The position numbers and the translations under genes were made by a program. Below the pieces are notes generated by a model. That model searched no databases. It was given only the letters and a program-made list of their open reading frames with translations, and was not told the DNA's origin. From Sediminibacillus terrae (lineage in GTDB: Bacteria > Bacillota > Bacilli > Bacillales > Amphibacillaceae), in the NCBI RefSeq assembly GCF_009602435.1, contig NZ_VZDQ01000021.1, forward strand, positions 248,001 through 312,000: a stretch of 64,000 bases of DNA. The letters are read 5' to 3'. Positions 29,279-39,093 of this stretch are shown here, piece after piece. Positions within the stretch are counted from its first letter, which is position 1. Each line of letters opens with the position of its first letter.

Positions 29279-30004
29279 ATGTCAATTAAAGCCGATGCTC
29301 GTCATTTATACCTTCAAGTTATCGATCAATTGAAGCAGGATATCGAAGAGGGAAGGTATAAAGAGAAAGAAAAATTGCCTTCTGAGTTCGCGCTATCCAA
29401 GAGACTCGGCGTATCGAGGGCTACACTGAGGGAAGCATTAAGGCTCCTGGAAGAAGAAAATATTGTGACAAGACGCCATGGTGTCGGTACCTTCGTCAAT
29501 CCCAAACCCGTTTTTTCCGCAGGCATCGAACAATTGAAAAGTGTGACTGAAATGATTGCTTCCGCAGGAAAAATACCGGGGACCCAATATTTATCCACAG
29601 AATTGATCGAAGCTTCTGAAGAAGATAAAGACAGATTTGCCCCTGCTGAGATCGATACATTGGCTAAGATAGAACGGGTCAGAACCGCCGACGGGGACCC
29701 AGTCGTTTATTGTGTCGATAAAATATTACAACACTTGATCCCGATAGAAAAAATTCATAATCAAGCCTCCATCTTTCAAGTGTTGGAGGACTATGGAAGT
29801 AAATATGTCAGTTATACAGTTACCCACATCGAACCAGTAGGTTATCATGAGCTTATCTCACCTGTTTTGGGCTGTCAGCCTGATCAGCCGATGCTGCTCT
29901 TGAAACAGATGCATTATACAGATAGCGATGAACCGGTTTTATATTCTTGCAATTATTTCAGATCTGACGTATTTAGCTTTTACGTCATCAGGAAGCGTAT
30001 GTAA
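29279..30004 (+). CDS. ymfC: GntR/HutC family transcriptional regulator (YmfC-like)
   Basis: 241 residues. N-terminal winged HTH of GntR type (about 8-75, with [20 protein letters not shown] and RRHGVGTFV) and a C-terminal UTRA ligand domain (about 95-235). HutC-type members sense small molecules. It sits directly upstream of the BMP lipoprotein and its ABC transporter, so local control of nucleoside uptake is a reasonable inference. Start follows ATCGGAGGG. Confidence 0.93.
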   Translation: MSIKADARHLYLQVIDQLKQDIEEGRYKEKEKLPSEFALSKRLGVSRATLREALRLLEEENIVTRRHGVGTFVNPKPVFSAGIEQLKSVTEMIASAGKIPGTQYLSTELIEASEEDKDRFAPAEIDTLAKIERVRTADGDPVVYCVDKILQHLIPIEKIHNQASIFQVLEDYGSKYVSYTVTHIEPVGYHELISPVLGCQPDQPMLLLKQMHYTDSDEPVLYSCNYFRSDVFSFYVIRKRM

Positions 30005-30095
30005 AGGGGAACCATTTAAGGGGGTGATGTCCGGCGCCGTTACGCAGGTGGGTTTAGGCAATACAAGATAAAATCTAACATTTACGGGGGTAGGA

Positions 30096-31223
30096 ATGTT
30101 GAAAACAAATCGTTTGCTATTATTGATAGCTTTGCTATTTGCAGCGGGAATTATTTTAAGTGCTTGTGGATCTTCGAACGAAGATGGAAGCGGGGAAGAA
30201 AGCGGAGGCGAAACTTCCGATTCCGGTGAAAACCAGGATGGCGGAGGAGACTCTGATTTTAAAGTAGGTATGGTAACCGATGTCGGCGGTGTAGATGACA
30301 AATCGTTCAACCAATCCGCATGGGAAGGTCTAAAGGCTTTCGGTGAAGAGAACGGGCTGGAAGAAGGAAAAGGTTACGACTATGCCCAATCGGAAAGCGA
30401 TGCAGATTTCATGCCGAACTTGAACAGCTTGGTGAAAGCAGATTATGATTTGGTATTTGGTATTGGTTTTAAACTGACTGATGCGTTAAATAAGGTAGCT
30501 GGACAAAACCCGGATACACACTTTGCATTGGTTGATGCAGTGGCAGAAGAAGATAACATTGCAAACATCACCTTTAAGGAACACCAAGGTTCTTTCCTTG
30601 TCGGGGTGGCGGCAGCAATGAAGACGGAATCCGATAAAGTTGGTTTCGTCGGTGGCGAGAACAGCGAATTGATCAAAAAATTCGAGTCAGGCTTTCGGGC
30701 CGGGGTTGCTTCTGTGAATCCGGACATCGAGGTCGACGTACAATATGCCGAATCTTTCGGTGCTCCTGATAAGGGAAAGGTAATTGCTTCCAACATGTAT
30801 AACAGTGGAGTAGACGTCATTTATCATTCTTCCGGCGCGACAGGCAATGGCGTATTTGCCCAAGCTAAGGATATCAAGAAGAACGATCCTTCCAAAAACG
30901 TATGGGTAATCGGCGTAGACCGGGACCAATACGAAGAGGGAGCGATCGGCGATGACAATGTCACACTGACTTCCATGGTCAAACGTGTAGATATTGCGGT
31001 CCAAGAAGTTGCTGCACAATCAATGAACGGTGAGTTTCCAGGTGGAGAAATCCTCGAATTCGGTTTAGAAGATGAGGGTGTGTCGGTAGCTAAGACGAAT
31101 GAAGAGGCAATGACTGATGAAATGGTAGAAGAAATTGACAACTGGAAACAAAAAATCATCGATGGCGAAGTGGAAGTGCCAAGCACAGAAGAAGATTTAG
31201 AAGCTTACCTGGACTCTTTATAA
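30096..31223 (+). CDS. BMP-family nucleoside-binding lipoprotein
   Basis: Extracellular substrate-binding protein of a basic membrane protein (BMP/PnrA) type importer. 375 residues with a lipoprotein signal: hydrophobic 7-23 then LSAC with Cys24. A Gly/Ser/Glu linker (about 25-52) follows, then the mature domain (KVGMVTDVGGVDDKSFNQSAW). The downstream genes encode the ATPase and two permeases of the B. subtilis NupNOPQ (YufNOPQ) type, a guanosine importer; substrate here is inferred. AAAATCTAAC...GGGGGTAGGA precedes the start. A terminator-like hairpin follows, common after binding-protein genes to set expression ratio. Confidence 0.93.
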   Translation: MLKTNRLLLLIALLFAAGIILSACGSSNEDGSGEESGGETSDSGENQDGGGDSDFKVGMVTDVGGVDDKSFNQSAWEGLKAFGEENGLEEGKGYDYAQSESDADFMPNLNSLVKADYDLVFGIGFKLTDALNKVAGQNPDTHFALVDAVAEEDNIANITFKEHQGSFLVGVAAAMKTESDKVGFVGGENSELIKKFESGFRAGVASVNPDIEVDVQYAESFGAPDKGKVIASNMYNSGVDVIYHSSGATGNGVFAQAKDIKKNDPSKNVWVIGVDRDQYEEGAIGDDNVTLTSMVKRVDIAVQEVAAQSMNGEFPGGEILEFGLEDEGVSVAKTNEEAMTDEMVEEIDNWKQKIIDGEVEVPSTEEDLEAYLDSL

Positions 31224-31243
31224 AAAAAGCGGGAAAGTGGATA

Positions 31244-31273
31244 GAAAAAGGCTAGAAATGTCTAGCCTTTTTC
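31244..31273 (+). terminator. Terminator or attenuator after the BMP lipoprotein gene
   Basis: GAAAAAGGCTAGA and TCTAGCCTTTTTC form a 13-bp stem with a 4-nt loop. Partial read-through would make lipoprotein mRNA exceed that of the transporter genes. Confidence 0.85.
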
Positions 31274-31337
31274 TTCTGAAAACGGAATGTTATAAGGAAG
31301 GTTGAATCTCGACCGTATGTTAGGGAGTGACATAAAC

Positions 31338-32867
31338 TTGGAGAATTATGTTGTAGAAATGCTGAATATCCGCAAAGAGTTTCCGGGTATCGTTGCGAAT
31401 GATAATATAACCCTTCAGGTGCAGGAAGGTGAAATACATGCCCTGCTCGGGGAAAATGGTGCGGGAAAATCGACATTGATGAACGTGTTGTTCGGTTTGT
31501 ATCAACCTGAAAAGGGAGAAATCCGTGTCAACGGCAAGGCCGTCAAAATCACGGACCCTAATGTTGCCAATAATCTAGGAATCGGAATGGTCCACCAACA
31601 TTTTATGCTTGTCGATACGTTTACCGTTACCCAAAACATCATATTGGGCAGCGAACCGAAAAAGGGCGGAAAAATCGACCTGAAAAAGGCAGAACAGGAA
31701 GTGGCGGAACTTTCCGACCGATATGGTTTGAAAGTAGACCCAAGAGCAAAAATAAAAGACATTTCCGTCGGAATGCAGCAACGTGTGGAAATCTTGAAAA
31801 CTCTTTACAGGGGAGCAGAAGTCTTGATCCTCGATGAACCGACGGCTGTGCTGACTCCTCAAGAGATAAAAGAATTGATTGAAATTATGAGATCTCTGAT
31901 CAAGGAAGGTAAATCTATTATTTTAATCACCCACAAATTAAAAGAAATTATGGAAGTTTGCGACAGATGTACAGTGGTGCGGAAGGGACAGGGCATCGGA
32001 ACAGTCGATGTGAAGGATACAAGCCCGGACGAGCTTGCGTCGTTGATGGTCGGAAGGGAAATCAGTTTTACGACGGAGAAGACGGCGGCCGTACCAAAGG
32101 ACCAAATACTGTCAGTGAAGAGCCTTCAGGTCCAGGACAGTCGTAAAGTAGGCATGGTGAAAGGGCTCGATTTGGAAGTGAGAGCGGGGGAAATAGTCGG
32201 GATTGCTGGTGTTGATGGCAATGGACAGTCAGAGTTGATCGAAGCAATCACCGGGCTGAGAAAAGTCGAATCAGGATCCATTCATCTTAACGGGAAAGCA
32301 ATTACCAATCTGCCGCCCAGAAAAGTGACTGACTCTGGTGTGTCGCATATTCCCCAGGATCGTCATAAATTTGGTTTGGTTTTGGATTTTCCCGTCGGCG
32401 AAAATATGGTCTTGCAAACTTATTATAAAAAGCCTTTTGCTAAAAAAAGCGTGCTTTCCTATAAAAATATCTATTCTCATGCTAAAAGATTGATCGAAGA
32501 ATATGACGTCAGAACACCAAGCGAATACACAAAAGCGCGTGCTTTGTCTGGGGGAAACCAGCAAAAAGCAATCATCGGCCGTGAAGTGGACCGATCTCCC
32601 GATTTGTTGATTGCTGCACAGCCAACACGCGGATTGGACGTCGGTGCGATTGAATTCATCCATAAAAAATTGATTGAGGAACGTGATAAAGGGCGTGCAG
32701 TATTGCTGCTATCCTTCGAGTTGGATGAAATCCTCAATGTAAGTGACCGGATTGCTGTAATGTTTGATGGCAAAATAGTGGCAAATGTCAATCCTTCCGA
32801 AACGAATGAACAGGAATTGGGATTGCTCATGGCTGGAAGTACCGTAGAGAAGGATGGTGAGCGTTGA
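31338..32867 (+). CDS. nupO: Nucleoside-type ABC transporter ATPase, duplicated
   Basis: ATP-driving subunit with two tandem nucleotide-binding domains in one chain, the CUT2/BMP arrangement. 509 residues from the TTG at 31338 (site AGGGAG), which matches the family start ENYVVEMLNIRKEF. First Walker A GENGAGKST near 37. In the second half the P-loop reads GVDGNGQSE without the catalytic Lys, as is normal for these proteins. Signature LSGGNQQK is in the second half. Overlaps the permease gene by 1 nt. Confidence 0.93.
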   Translation: MENYVVEMLNIRKEFPGIVANDNITLQVQEGEIHALLGENGAGKSTLMNVLFGLYQPEKGEIRVNGKAVKITDPNVANNLGIGMVHQHFMLVDTFTVTQNIILGSEPKKGGKIDLKKAEQEVAELSDRYGLKVDPRAKIKDISVGMQQRVEILKTLYRGAEVLILDEPTAVLTPQEIKELIEIMRSLIKEGKSIILITHKLKEIMEVCDRCTVVRKGQGIGTVDVKDTSPDELASLMVGREISFTTEKTAAVPKDQILSVKSLQVQDSRKVGMVKGLDLEVRAGEIVGIAGVDGNGQSELIEAITGLRKVESGSIHLNGKAITNLPPRKVTDSGVSHIPQDRHKFGLVLDFPVGENMVLQTYYKKPFAKKSVLSYKNIYSHAKRLIEEYDVRTPSEYTKARALSGGNQQKAIIGREVDRSPDLLIAAQPTRGLDVGAIEFIHKKLIEERDKGRAVLLLSFELDEILNVSDRIAVMFDGKIVANVNPSETNEQELGLLMAGSTVEKDGER

Positions 32868-33913
32868 TGTTTACCAACCGTATGTTCAATATTCTGGTGC
32901 CTGTCATTTCTGTTTTATTGGGTTTGATTGCTGGAGCCATTATCATGGCTTCATTCGGTTACAACCCGTTGAATGGTTATCAAGCCTTATGGGCCGGTTC
33001 GTTTGGAGATATTTATTACTTCGGGGAGACAATCCGCCAGGTGACCCCATACATATTCACCGGGTTGGCTGTGGCATTTGCTTTTCGAAGTGGTCTGTTC
33101 AATATTGGAGCTGAAGGTCAAGTCATTGTAGGTTGGCTCGCCTCTGTGTGGGTCGGAGCTGCTTTCGATGCACCGATGATAATCCATCTCCCTTTGGCGC
33201 TTTTGGCAGCTGCCCTGGCTGGAGCGATTTGGGGCTTCATTCCGGGATTGTTGAAAGCCAAACTGGGTGTTCACGAAGTTATCATCACGATTATGATGAA
33301 CTATATTGCCTTGCATGTATCGAATGCCCTGATTCGGTCTGTTTTGAGCGAAAATCAGGATTCATCAGATCCTATCAAGGAATCTGCTTCGCTTGCCTCG
33401 AATTGGTTGATGGAAATGACAAGCTATTCCCGTTTGCATTTCGGGATCCTGATTGCCTTGTTTGCAGCAATGATCATGTGGTTTTTACTTGAAAAAACTA
33501 CTGCAGGTTTTGAATTGAGATCCGTCGGGTTCAACCAGCATGCTTCCCGATATGCCGGTATGAATGTCGGTAAAAACATCATCCTTGCCATGGTTATTTC
33601 AGGAGCCTTTGCCGGGCTGGGCGGAGCAATGGAGGGTCTCGGAACCTTCGGTTATATGCCGACACATTCCGCTTTTACCAATCTCGGTTTTGACGGGATT
33701 GCGGTCGCCCTTCTTGGCGGCAATAATGCATTCGGTGTCGTACTCGCTGCATTATTGTTCGGTACCCTGAAAATCGGGGCTCTTAATATGCCGACAGCGG
33801 CAGATGTACCTTCTGAGCTAGTAGAAATCGTGATAGCCCTGATTATCTTTTTTGTGGCCTCAAGCTATATCATTCGCTGGGTGCTGCTTCGTTTTAAAAA
33901 GGAGGGAAAATAA
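32867..33913 (+). CDS. nupP: Nucleoside-type ABC transporter permease 1
   Basis: BPD_transp_2 family permease. 348 residues with about nine hydrophobic segments, including ITGLAVAFAFRSGLFNIGAEGQ-like cytoplasmic coupling region (near 65-90) and GAFAGLGGAMEGLGTFGYMP. Start ATG overlaps the ATPase stop (TTGATG); GGTGAGCG precedes. Pairs with the next gene to form a heteromeric channel. Confidence 0.93.
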   Translation: MFTNRMFNILVPVISVLLGLIAGAIIMASFGYNPLNGYQALWAGSFGDIYYFGETIRQVTPYIFTGLAVAFAFRSGLFNIGAEGQVIVGWLASVWVGAAFDAPMIIHLPLALLAAALAGAIWGFIPGLLKAKLGVHEVIITIMMNYIALHVSNALIRSVLSENQDSSDPIKESASLASNWLMEMTSYSRLHFGILIALFAAMIMWFLLEKTTAGFELRSVGFNQHASRYAGMNVGKNIILAMVISGAFAGLGGAMEGLGTFGYMPTHSAFTNLGFDGIAVALLGGNNAFGVVLAALLFGTLKIGALNMPTAADVPSELVEIVIALIIFFVASSYIIRWVLLRFKKEGK

Positions 33914-34873
33914 GTGGGTATCCTGGATATTTTGCAATCAATCATTCCTCCAGCAATGTTCTTTTCCGCTCCACTGATTTTTACCGCCCTTGGAGGTGTA
34001 TTCAGTGAGCGTTCAGGTGTCGTCAATATCGGCCTGGAAGGATTAATGGTGATGGGGGCTTTTGTCGGAATAGTATTCAACCTCACTTTCGCAGATGTAT
34101 TCGGTGCAGCCACCCCATGGATTTCCATTTTGGCTGCAATGATCGTTTCCGCGGTTTTTTCGCTGATTCATGCAGTTGCATCGGTCACTTTCAGAGCTGA
34201 TCAGGTTGTGAGTGGTGTGGCGATCAACTTCCTGGCACTGGGATTAGGTGTTTTCCTCACCAAACAATGGTATGACAAGGGACAAACCGATATGGTTTCC
34301 CAACCCTTCTATACCTTGGATATCCCGGTACTCGGTGACATTCCGGTTCTTGGTCCGTTGTTCTTCCAAAACATGTACTTGACCTCTTATCTGGCGATTA
34401 TATTAGCGGTTGTCGCATGGTACATTTTGTATAAAACACCATTCGGTTTGCGATTGCGTTCTGTCGGCGAACATCCGGCGGCCGCCGATACAAACGGAAT
34501 CAATGTTTATGCGATGCGCTACGTGGCTGTCATGATATCTGGAGCCATGGGAGGACTGGGGGGCTCTGTATTTGCTTTGACCATTGCTTTGAACTTTTCC
34601 CAATCAACGATTGTCGGGCAAGGGTTTATGTCGCTGGCTGCTGTAATTTTTGGTAAGTGGCATCCTCTGGGAGCAATGGGTGCAGCATTGTTTTTCGGTT
34701 TTGCTCAAAGCTTAAGTGTTATAAGCTCCAGCATTCCATTCTTGGAAGATGTACCGCAAATATATTTGCTGATCGCTCCGTATGTATTAACCATACTTGC
34801 ACTCGCTGGATTTATCGGCCGGGCGGAAGCTCCAAAAGCAAATGGAGAACCATATATAAAAGGAAGCAGATAA
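33914..34873 (+). CDS. nupQ: Nucleoside-type ABC transporter permease 2
   Basis: Second BPD_transp_2 permease. 319 residues, hydrophobic throughout, with ALGGVFSERSGVVNIGLEGL near 25-45 as coupling region and GAMGGLGGSVFALTIAL. GTG start adjoining the end of nupP, with AAAGGAGGG upstream. A terminator follows, ending the transporter operon. Confidence 0.93.
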   Translation: MGILDILQSIIPPAMFFSAPLIFTALGGVFSERSGVVNIGLEGLMVMGAFVGIVFNLTFADVFGAATPWISILAAMIVSAVFSLIHAVASVTFRADQVVSGVAINFLALGLGVFLTKQWYDKGQTDMVSQPFYTLDIPVLGDIPVLGPLFFQNMYLTSYLAIILAVVAWYILYKTPFGLRLRSVGEHPAAADTNGINVYAMRYVAVMISGAMGGLGGSVFALTIALNFSQSTIVGQGFMSLAAVIFGKWHPLGAMGAALFFGFAQSLSVISSSIPFLEDVPQIYLLIAPYVLTILALAGFIGRAEAPKANGEPYIKGSR

Positions 34874-34885
34874 AATTCACTTTTT

Positions 34886-34919
34886 ACAAACCTGGTATTT
34901 GTTACCGGGTTTGTTTTTC
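34886..34919 (+). terminator. Terminator after nupQ
   Basis: ACAAACC-T-GGTA pairs with TTACC-GGGTTTGT over a short loop and is followed by TTTTTC. Confidence 0.85.
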
Positions 34920-35016
34920 GTTAAACTAACTATTACAGGGGGCTGCCATACCTGCGAGGATAGTTTTAAGAAAAAATCGAATGCTATATTTAAACATCGC
35001 CAAGGGAGGAAAACGA

Positions 35017-36309
35017 ATGGACGCTATAGAAGAAAAACGCGTGGATAAGCAGGGGTATCGTTTACATGTGTTACCCAGCAAAAAATATAAAACGACCAAT
35101 GTGGTTGTCAAGCTGAAGGCAAAACTGGAGAGAGATACGATAACCAACAGAGCTCTGCTCCCTTATATTCTTCAACAAGGAACCAACAAGTATCCGAGTG
35201 CCCGGGAGCTTCGTACAGCACTTGATGATTTATATGGTGCCGTACTCGGGGTCGATGGAGCCAAAAAGGGAGAAAACCATATTATCACATTGCGGTTGGA
35301 AACGGCCAATGAGGCATATTTGTCCACAGATGAGCAAATATTGGAAAAGGCTGTAGAAATGCTCAGCGGCATTTTATTCGATCCGAAATCAAATGGGAAC
35401 AGCTTCGATGCTTCTATCGTAAAAAGGGAGAAGCAGACGCTCAAGCAAAAAATCGACTCGATCATCGATGATAAAATGAGCTATGCAAATATGCGTCTCA
35501 TCGATGAGATGTGCAAAGATGAGGCATATCGACTACATGTTCACGGATATGCGGAAGATTTAGAAGGAATCAATGAAGAAACATTGTATCATTATTATCA
35601 GAAAATGCTCGCGGAAGATCAAATGGATGTGTATGTTCTGGGAGATGTGTCGGTGGAAAAAGCTGAGCGCTTGATTGAATCAGCTTTCGCCGCTAAACAA
35701 AATGCGACCTCAGCAGAGTCCGACAAGACAACAGTAGGAAAAAAGGTTGAAGAAGTGAATACGGTTATCGAAGAACAAAATGTGCAGCAGGCAAAACTTC
35801 ATCTCGGATATCGTACTAATATCACATTCGGCGATCCTTTGTATTATGCCTTACAGGTTTTTAACGGATTGTTCGGTGGTTTTCCGAGTTCCAAACTGTT
35901 CATGAACGTACGTGAAAAGCACAGTCTCGCCTATTATGCTGCTTCCCGTTTTGAAAGCCATAAAGGTTTGCTGCTCGTTTTCAGCGGGATTGCGCCGAAG
36001 GATTATCAGCAGGCCAGAGATATCATAAATGAACAAATGGCACGGATGAAAGACGGTGAATTTTCGGAGGAAGAGTTAAAAGATACAAAGGATCTAGTTG
36101 TCAATCAATTGCTGGAAACGATGGACCATCCCCAAGGATTGATTGAAATTCTTTACCACCAAGTATTGGCCGAAACGGACGTTTCTCCTGAACAAATGCT
36201 TGAAAGTGTGAAACAAGTGACCCGACAGGATGTCTTGCAAGTCGGCGATAAAATTGAACAGGATACCGTTTATTTCTTGACTAGCAAAGGGGGAAGCGGC
36301 AATGAATAA
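35017..36309 (+). CDS. ymfF: YmfF, M16-like protein lacking the zinc motif
   Basis: Insulinase-fold protein of 430 residues. The region that carries HxxEH in active members here reads LPYILQQGTNKYPSARELR, so no zinc site is present and it is expected to be catalytically silent. The partner gene ymfH retains HFLEH, suggesting an active/inactive pair like mitochondrial processing peptidase. ATG at 35017 follows AAGGGAGGA. Overlaps ymfH by 8 nt. Confidence 0.92.
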   Translation: MDAIEEKRVDKQGYRLHVLPSKKYKTTNVVVKLKAKLERDTITNRALLPYILQQGTNKYPSARELRTALDDLYGAVLGVDGAKKGENHIITLRLETANEAYLSTDEQILEKAVEMLSGILFDPKSNGNSFDASIVKREKQTLKQKIDSIIDDKMSYANMRLIDEMCKDEAYRLHVHGYAEDLEGINEETLYHYYQKMLAEDQMDVYVLGDVSVEKAERLIESAFAAKQNATSAESDKTTVGKKVEEVNTVIEEQNVQQAKLHLGYRTNITFGDPLYYALQVFNGLFGGFPSSKLFMNVREKHSLAYYAASRFESHKGLLLVFSGIAPKDYQQARDIINEQMARMKDGEFSEEELKDTKDLVVNQLLETMDHPQGLIEILYHQVLAETDVSPEQMLESVKQVTRQDVLQVGDKIEQDTVYFLTSKGGSGNE

Positions 36310-37594
36310 AACAAACTATGAACAACTAAGAGAAACCATTTACTCCGAAAAGCTTGCCAACGGTCTGCAGGTGTTTCTTCTGCCAAAGCCTGAAATGGCT
36401 AAAACATTCGGTATTTTTTCTACTGATTACGGCTCCATTGATCAGACATTTGTTCCGTTGGGAGGAAAAGATTTTATCACGGTACCGGATGGAATCGCCC
36501 ACTTTCTCGAACATAAATTGTTTGAAAAAGAAGACCGGGATGTATTTCAGGATTTCACGAAACAGGGAGCTTCCGCCAATGCTTTTACTTCCTTTACAAA
36601 GACAGCTTACTTGTTTTCAGCTACCAGCAATATTAGAGAAAACGTCACGACGCTGCTTGATTTTGTTCAGGACCCGTTTTTTTCTGAACAGTCGGTTGAA
36701 AAAGAAAAGGGGATTATCGGTCAGGAAATTGAAATGTATAATGACCAGCCGGATTGGCGTTCATTCTTTGGCACGATTCAGAGTCTCTATGAAAACCATC
36801 CGGTCCAAGTGGATATTGCCGGAACAGTAAAATCAATCAGTGAAATCACGAAGGATGATTTATACACTTGTTATAATACCTTTTATCATCCTTCCAATAT
36901 GACCTTCTTCCTTGCTGGGAACTTCGAGCCGGAGGAAATGATGAAGTTGATCAAACAAAATCAGGACAGTAAACAGTTTGAGTCTGTTTCGGAAGTAAAG
37001 CGGCAGTTTCCTGAGGAACCTGAGCATGTAGCGATGAAAAAAAATGTCATCGAGATGCCTGTCTCTGTCGCCAAATGTATGATCGGGATAAAAGAGCAAC
37101 CAGACCGCAGTTCAGACGAGGCCTTCCTGAAAGAAGAATTACTGACGGAAATGCTTCTTGATTATTACTTTTCCAAGAGCGGGGAGTACTATCAGGAGTT
37201 ATATGAGGCCGACTTGATCGATAACAGTTTCCAATTTGAAACCAATATCGAGCGTTCTTTCGGGTTTTCGGTTATCGGAGGGAACACGAACAAACCAGAC
37301 GAACTAGCAGAAAATGTAAAACGTATGCTTATCGAGTTAAAAGAAAAAAAGTTGACGGAACGAGAATTTGACACAATGAAAAGAAAAAAAATCGGCCAAT
37401 TTTTGCGTGCGATGAATTCGCTGGAATTTATTTCGAACCAGTTCACCCATTATCATTTGCTTGGAATTGATTTATTCAAAGTACTGCCAGTAATTGAATC
37501 GCTAAATGTACGGGAAGCAAATGACTTTATGGAAAACTGGGTTGATGAAGACCGTATTTCTGTATGTCAAATCCTTCCGCAACAAGGTCAATAA
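36302..37594 (+). CDS. ymfH: YmfH, M16 zinc peptidase
   Basis: 430-residue insulinase-family metallopeptidase. HFLEH near residues 65-69 supplies the two zinc His and the catalytic Glu; the downstream zinc Glu lies in EKEKGIIGQEIEMYNDQPDW. Its substrate is not known. Start lies inside the end of ymfF with GGGGGAAG upstream, so the two are coupled. Confidence 0.93.
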   Translation: MNKTNYEQLRETIYSEKLANGLQVFLLPKPEMAKTFGIFSTDYGSIDQTFVPLGGKDFITVPDGIAHFLEHKLFEKEDRDVFQDFTKQGASANAFTSFTKTAYLFSATSNIRENVTTLLDFVQDPFFSEQSVEKEKGIIGQEIEMYNDQPDWRSFFGTIQSLYENHPVQVDIAGTVKSISEITKDDLYTCYNTFYHPSNMTFFLAGNFEPEEMMKLIKQNQDSKQFESVSEVKRQFPEEPEHVAMKKNVIEMPVSVAKCMIGIKEQPDRSSDEAFLKEELLTEMLLDYYFSKSGEYYQELYEADLIDNSFQFETNIERSFGFSVIGGNTNKPDELAENVKRMLIELKEKKLTEREFDTMKRKKIGQFLRAMNSLEFISNQFTHYHLLGIDLFKVLPVIESLNVREANDFMENWVDEDRISVCQILPQQGQ

Positions 37595-37604
37595 GGAAGT
37601 ATCC

Positions 37605-38327
37605 ATGAAGAAAAAAGGTAATTGTCTCATCATCGGAGCGAGCGGAGATATCGGCAGGGAAATTGCCCGGCGGGTGGTGGAAGAGGGCTATCAATTGCTT
37701 TTGCATTATAACAGTAACCGAAAAGCGGTGGATGAACTTGCATCCTCTCTGCCGGAGGAAGCAGTGTTAGCCATCCTGCATGGTGATTTGCGCACAAATG
37801 AAGGTATCTCTATGTTTTTGAAAAGCCTGGATTTGCCTGTCGACACGCTTGTATTTGCGAGTGGTACAAGTCACATTGGTTTATTCCAAGATACAGAAGA
37901 GGTCACGATGGACTTAATGCTGACCGTGCAAGTAAAAGCACTGTGGATGATCGCAAGACATGTCATCCCGCATATGATTGAAAAACAAAGCGGGAATATT
38001 GTGGTCGTGTCTTCGATTTGGGGAAATACCGGTGCAAGCTGTGAAGTGGTCTACTCTTCTGTTAAAGGTGCGCAAAACAGTTTCGTGAAATCGCTGGGAA
38101 AAGAACTTGCTCCATGCGGAATCAAAGTGAACGGAATCAGCCCTGGGTATATCGACACCAAGATGAATGAACGTTTTTCATTCGAGGAAAGGCAATCCAT
38201 TTTATCTGAAATACCAGCTAACAAGGCTGGAAAACCACAGGATGTCGCTAATGCAGCAGCATTTTTGCTTGATCCGCGTTCCGGTTACATTCAGGGGGAA
38301 ATCATCAATGTGACTGGCGCTTGGTAA
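37605..38327 (+). CDS. ymfI: YmfI, short-chain dehydrogenase/reductase
   Basis: 240-residue SDR. NAD(P)-binding GASGDIGREIA near 11-21, active-site Tyr-Lys in YSSVKGAQ near 148-152, with Ser in VVVSSIWG upstream, and the SPGYIDTKMNERFS segment. Similar to FabG-type reductases, but the substrate is unknown. ATG at 37605 with AATAAGGAAG upstream; directly follows ymfH. Confidence 0.93.
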   Translation: MKKKGNCLIIGASGDIGREIARRVVEEGYQLLLHYNSNRKAVDELASSLPEEAVLAILHGDLRTNEGISMFLKSLDLPVDTLVFASGTSHIGLFQDTEEVTMDLMLTVQVKALWMIARHVIPHMIEKQSGNIVVVSSIWGNTGASCEVVYSSVKGAQNSFVKSLGKELAPCGIKVNGISPGYIDTKMNERFSFEERQSILSEIPANKAGKPQDVANAAAFLLDPRSGYIQGEIINVTGAW

Positions 38328-38416
38328 AGTGTTTAAAATTCTTCTTCAACCAATGTATAAAGTTCTGCATAAATCAAATGCTAAGCTTGAAAGTTGAGAT
38401 TGAAGGAGGAAAAAAG

Positions 38417-38677
38417 ATGTCAGTTCTCGATAATTTTGAATCTTGGAAGGACTTTCTGGGAGATCGTCTTCACCAGGCTCAAGGCCAGGGAATGGATCAA
38501 AATACAATTTCCGATCTTGCCTTTGAGATAGGTGGATACTTATCAAAACAGGTAGATGCCGAAAATGACCAGGAAGCAATTTTGCGTGATTTATGGAACA
38601 GTGCCTCCAAGGATGAACAGCGTGCCATCGCTAATATCATGGTGAAAATGGTCCAAAACGAAGGTACTGGCCAATAA
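38417..38677 (+). CDS. ymfJ: YmfJ, DUF3243 protein
   Basis: 86 residues, mainly helical, with NFESWKDFLGDRLHQAQGQG at the start and the family segment FEIGGYLSKQVDAENDQE. Function is unknown in the family. ATG at 38417 has a strong AAGGAGGAAAA site. Followed by a terminator of the GCTTGYAGA family. Confidence 0.92.
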   Translation: MSVLDNFESWKDFLGDRLHQAQGQGMDQNTISDLAFEIGGYLSKQVDAENDQEAILRDLWNSASKDEQRAIANIMVKMVQNEGTGQ

Positions 38678-38720
38678 CAGGTGAGTAATCAAATGCCCCC
38701 CGCTACTCTCCGGGAGGTAC

Positions 38721-38762
38721 AAAGCTTGTAGAAAAACGGCGCGTTTTCTACAAGCTTTTTAT
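38721..38762 (+). terminator. Terminator after ymfJ (GCTTGTAGA family)
   Basis: AAAGCTTGTAGAAAA and TTTTCTACAAGCTTT form a 15-bp perfect stem with an 8-nt loop and T run. Confidence 0.93.
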
Positions 38763-38782
38763 ATTTTCCGCCCCATCAGACC

Positions 38783-38841
38783 GTGGAGGATCCCGCACGT
38801 TCTTTGCGTGGCCCCCTGCGGAAAGCGAATTTTTTCCTCTG
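38783..38841 (+). repeat. Truncated palindromic repeat, copy 3
   Basis: Keeps only the right half: GGAGGATCCCGCACG ... CCTGCGGAAAGCGAATTTTTTCCTCTG, matching the right arm of the copy ending at 46673. Confidence 0.55.
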
Positions 38842-38936
38842 TTTGTTTATAATGGCTATTATGATGAAGGAGCCTTTTGATAAAGAACTTGCAGGGTGAA
38901 AAATCACATCACCATAATGGACACAGAACCTTTTTT
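38842..38936 (-). repeat. ISL3-like element end (also at 46674-46765)
   Basis: On the minus strand it begins GGTTCTGTGTCCATTATGGTG and continues GATTTTTCACCC. The block at 46674-46765 aligns to it base by base (GGTTCTCTGTCAAATGTGG, GATTTTTCATCC). Both adjoin a palindromic repeat arm on the same side. Assignment to ISL3 ends is inference from the GG(C/T)TCT...AATGTGG form. The rest of the 416-bp ymfJ-ymfK gap is AT-rich with no gene. Confidence 0.45.
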
Positions 38937-39093
38937 TTACCTTTTTCCCGTTTATACTAAAAAAATTGTGGAATTTATAAACAATAAACCGAATAATGTC
39001 CTTTTCTAAATGTGAAAAATCATTTATGATAAGAGTAAATCCATTTATAAACAGAATGATCAGTGCCCTGTTATAGATGAAGGAGCTTTTTCT

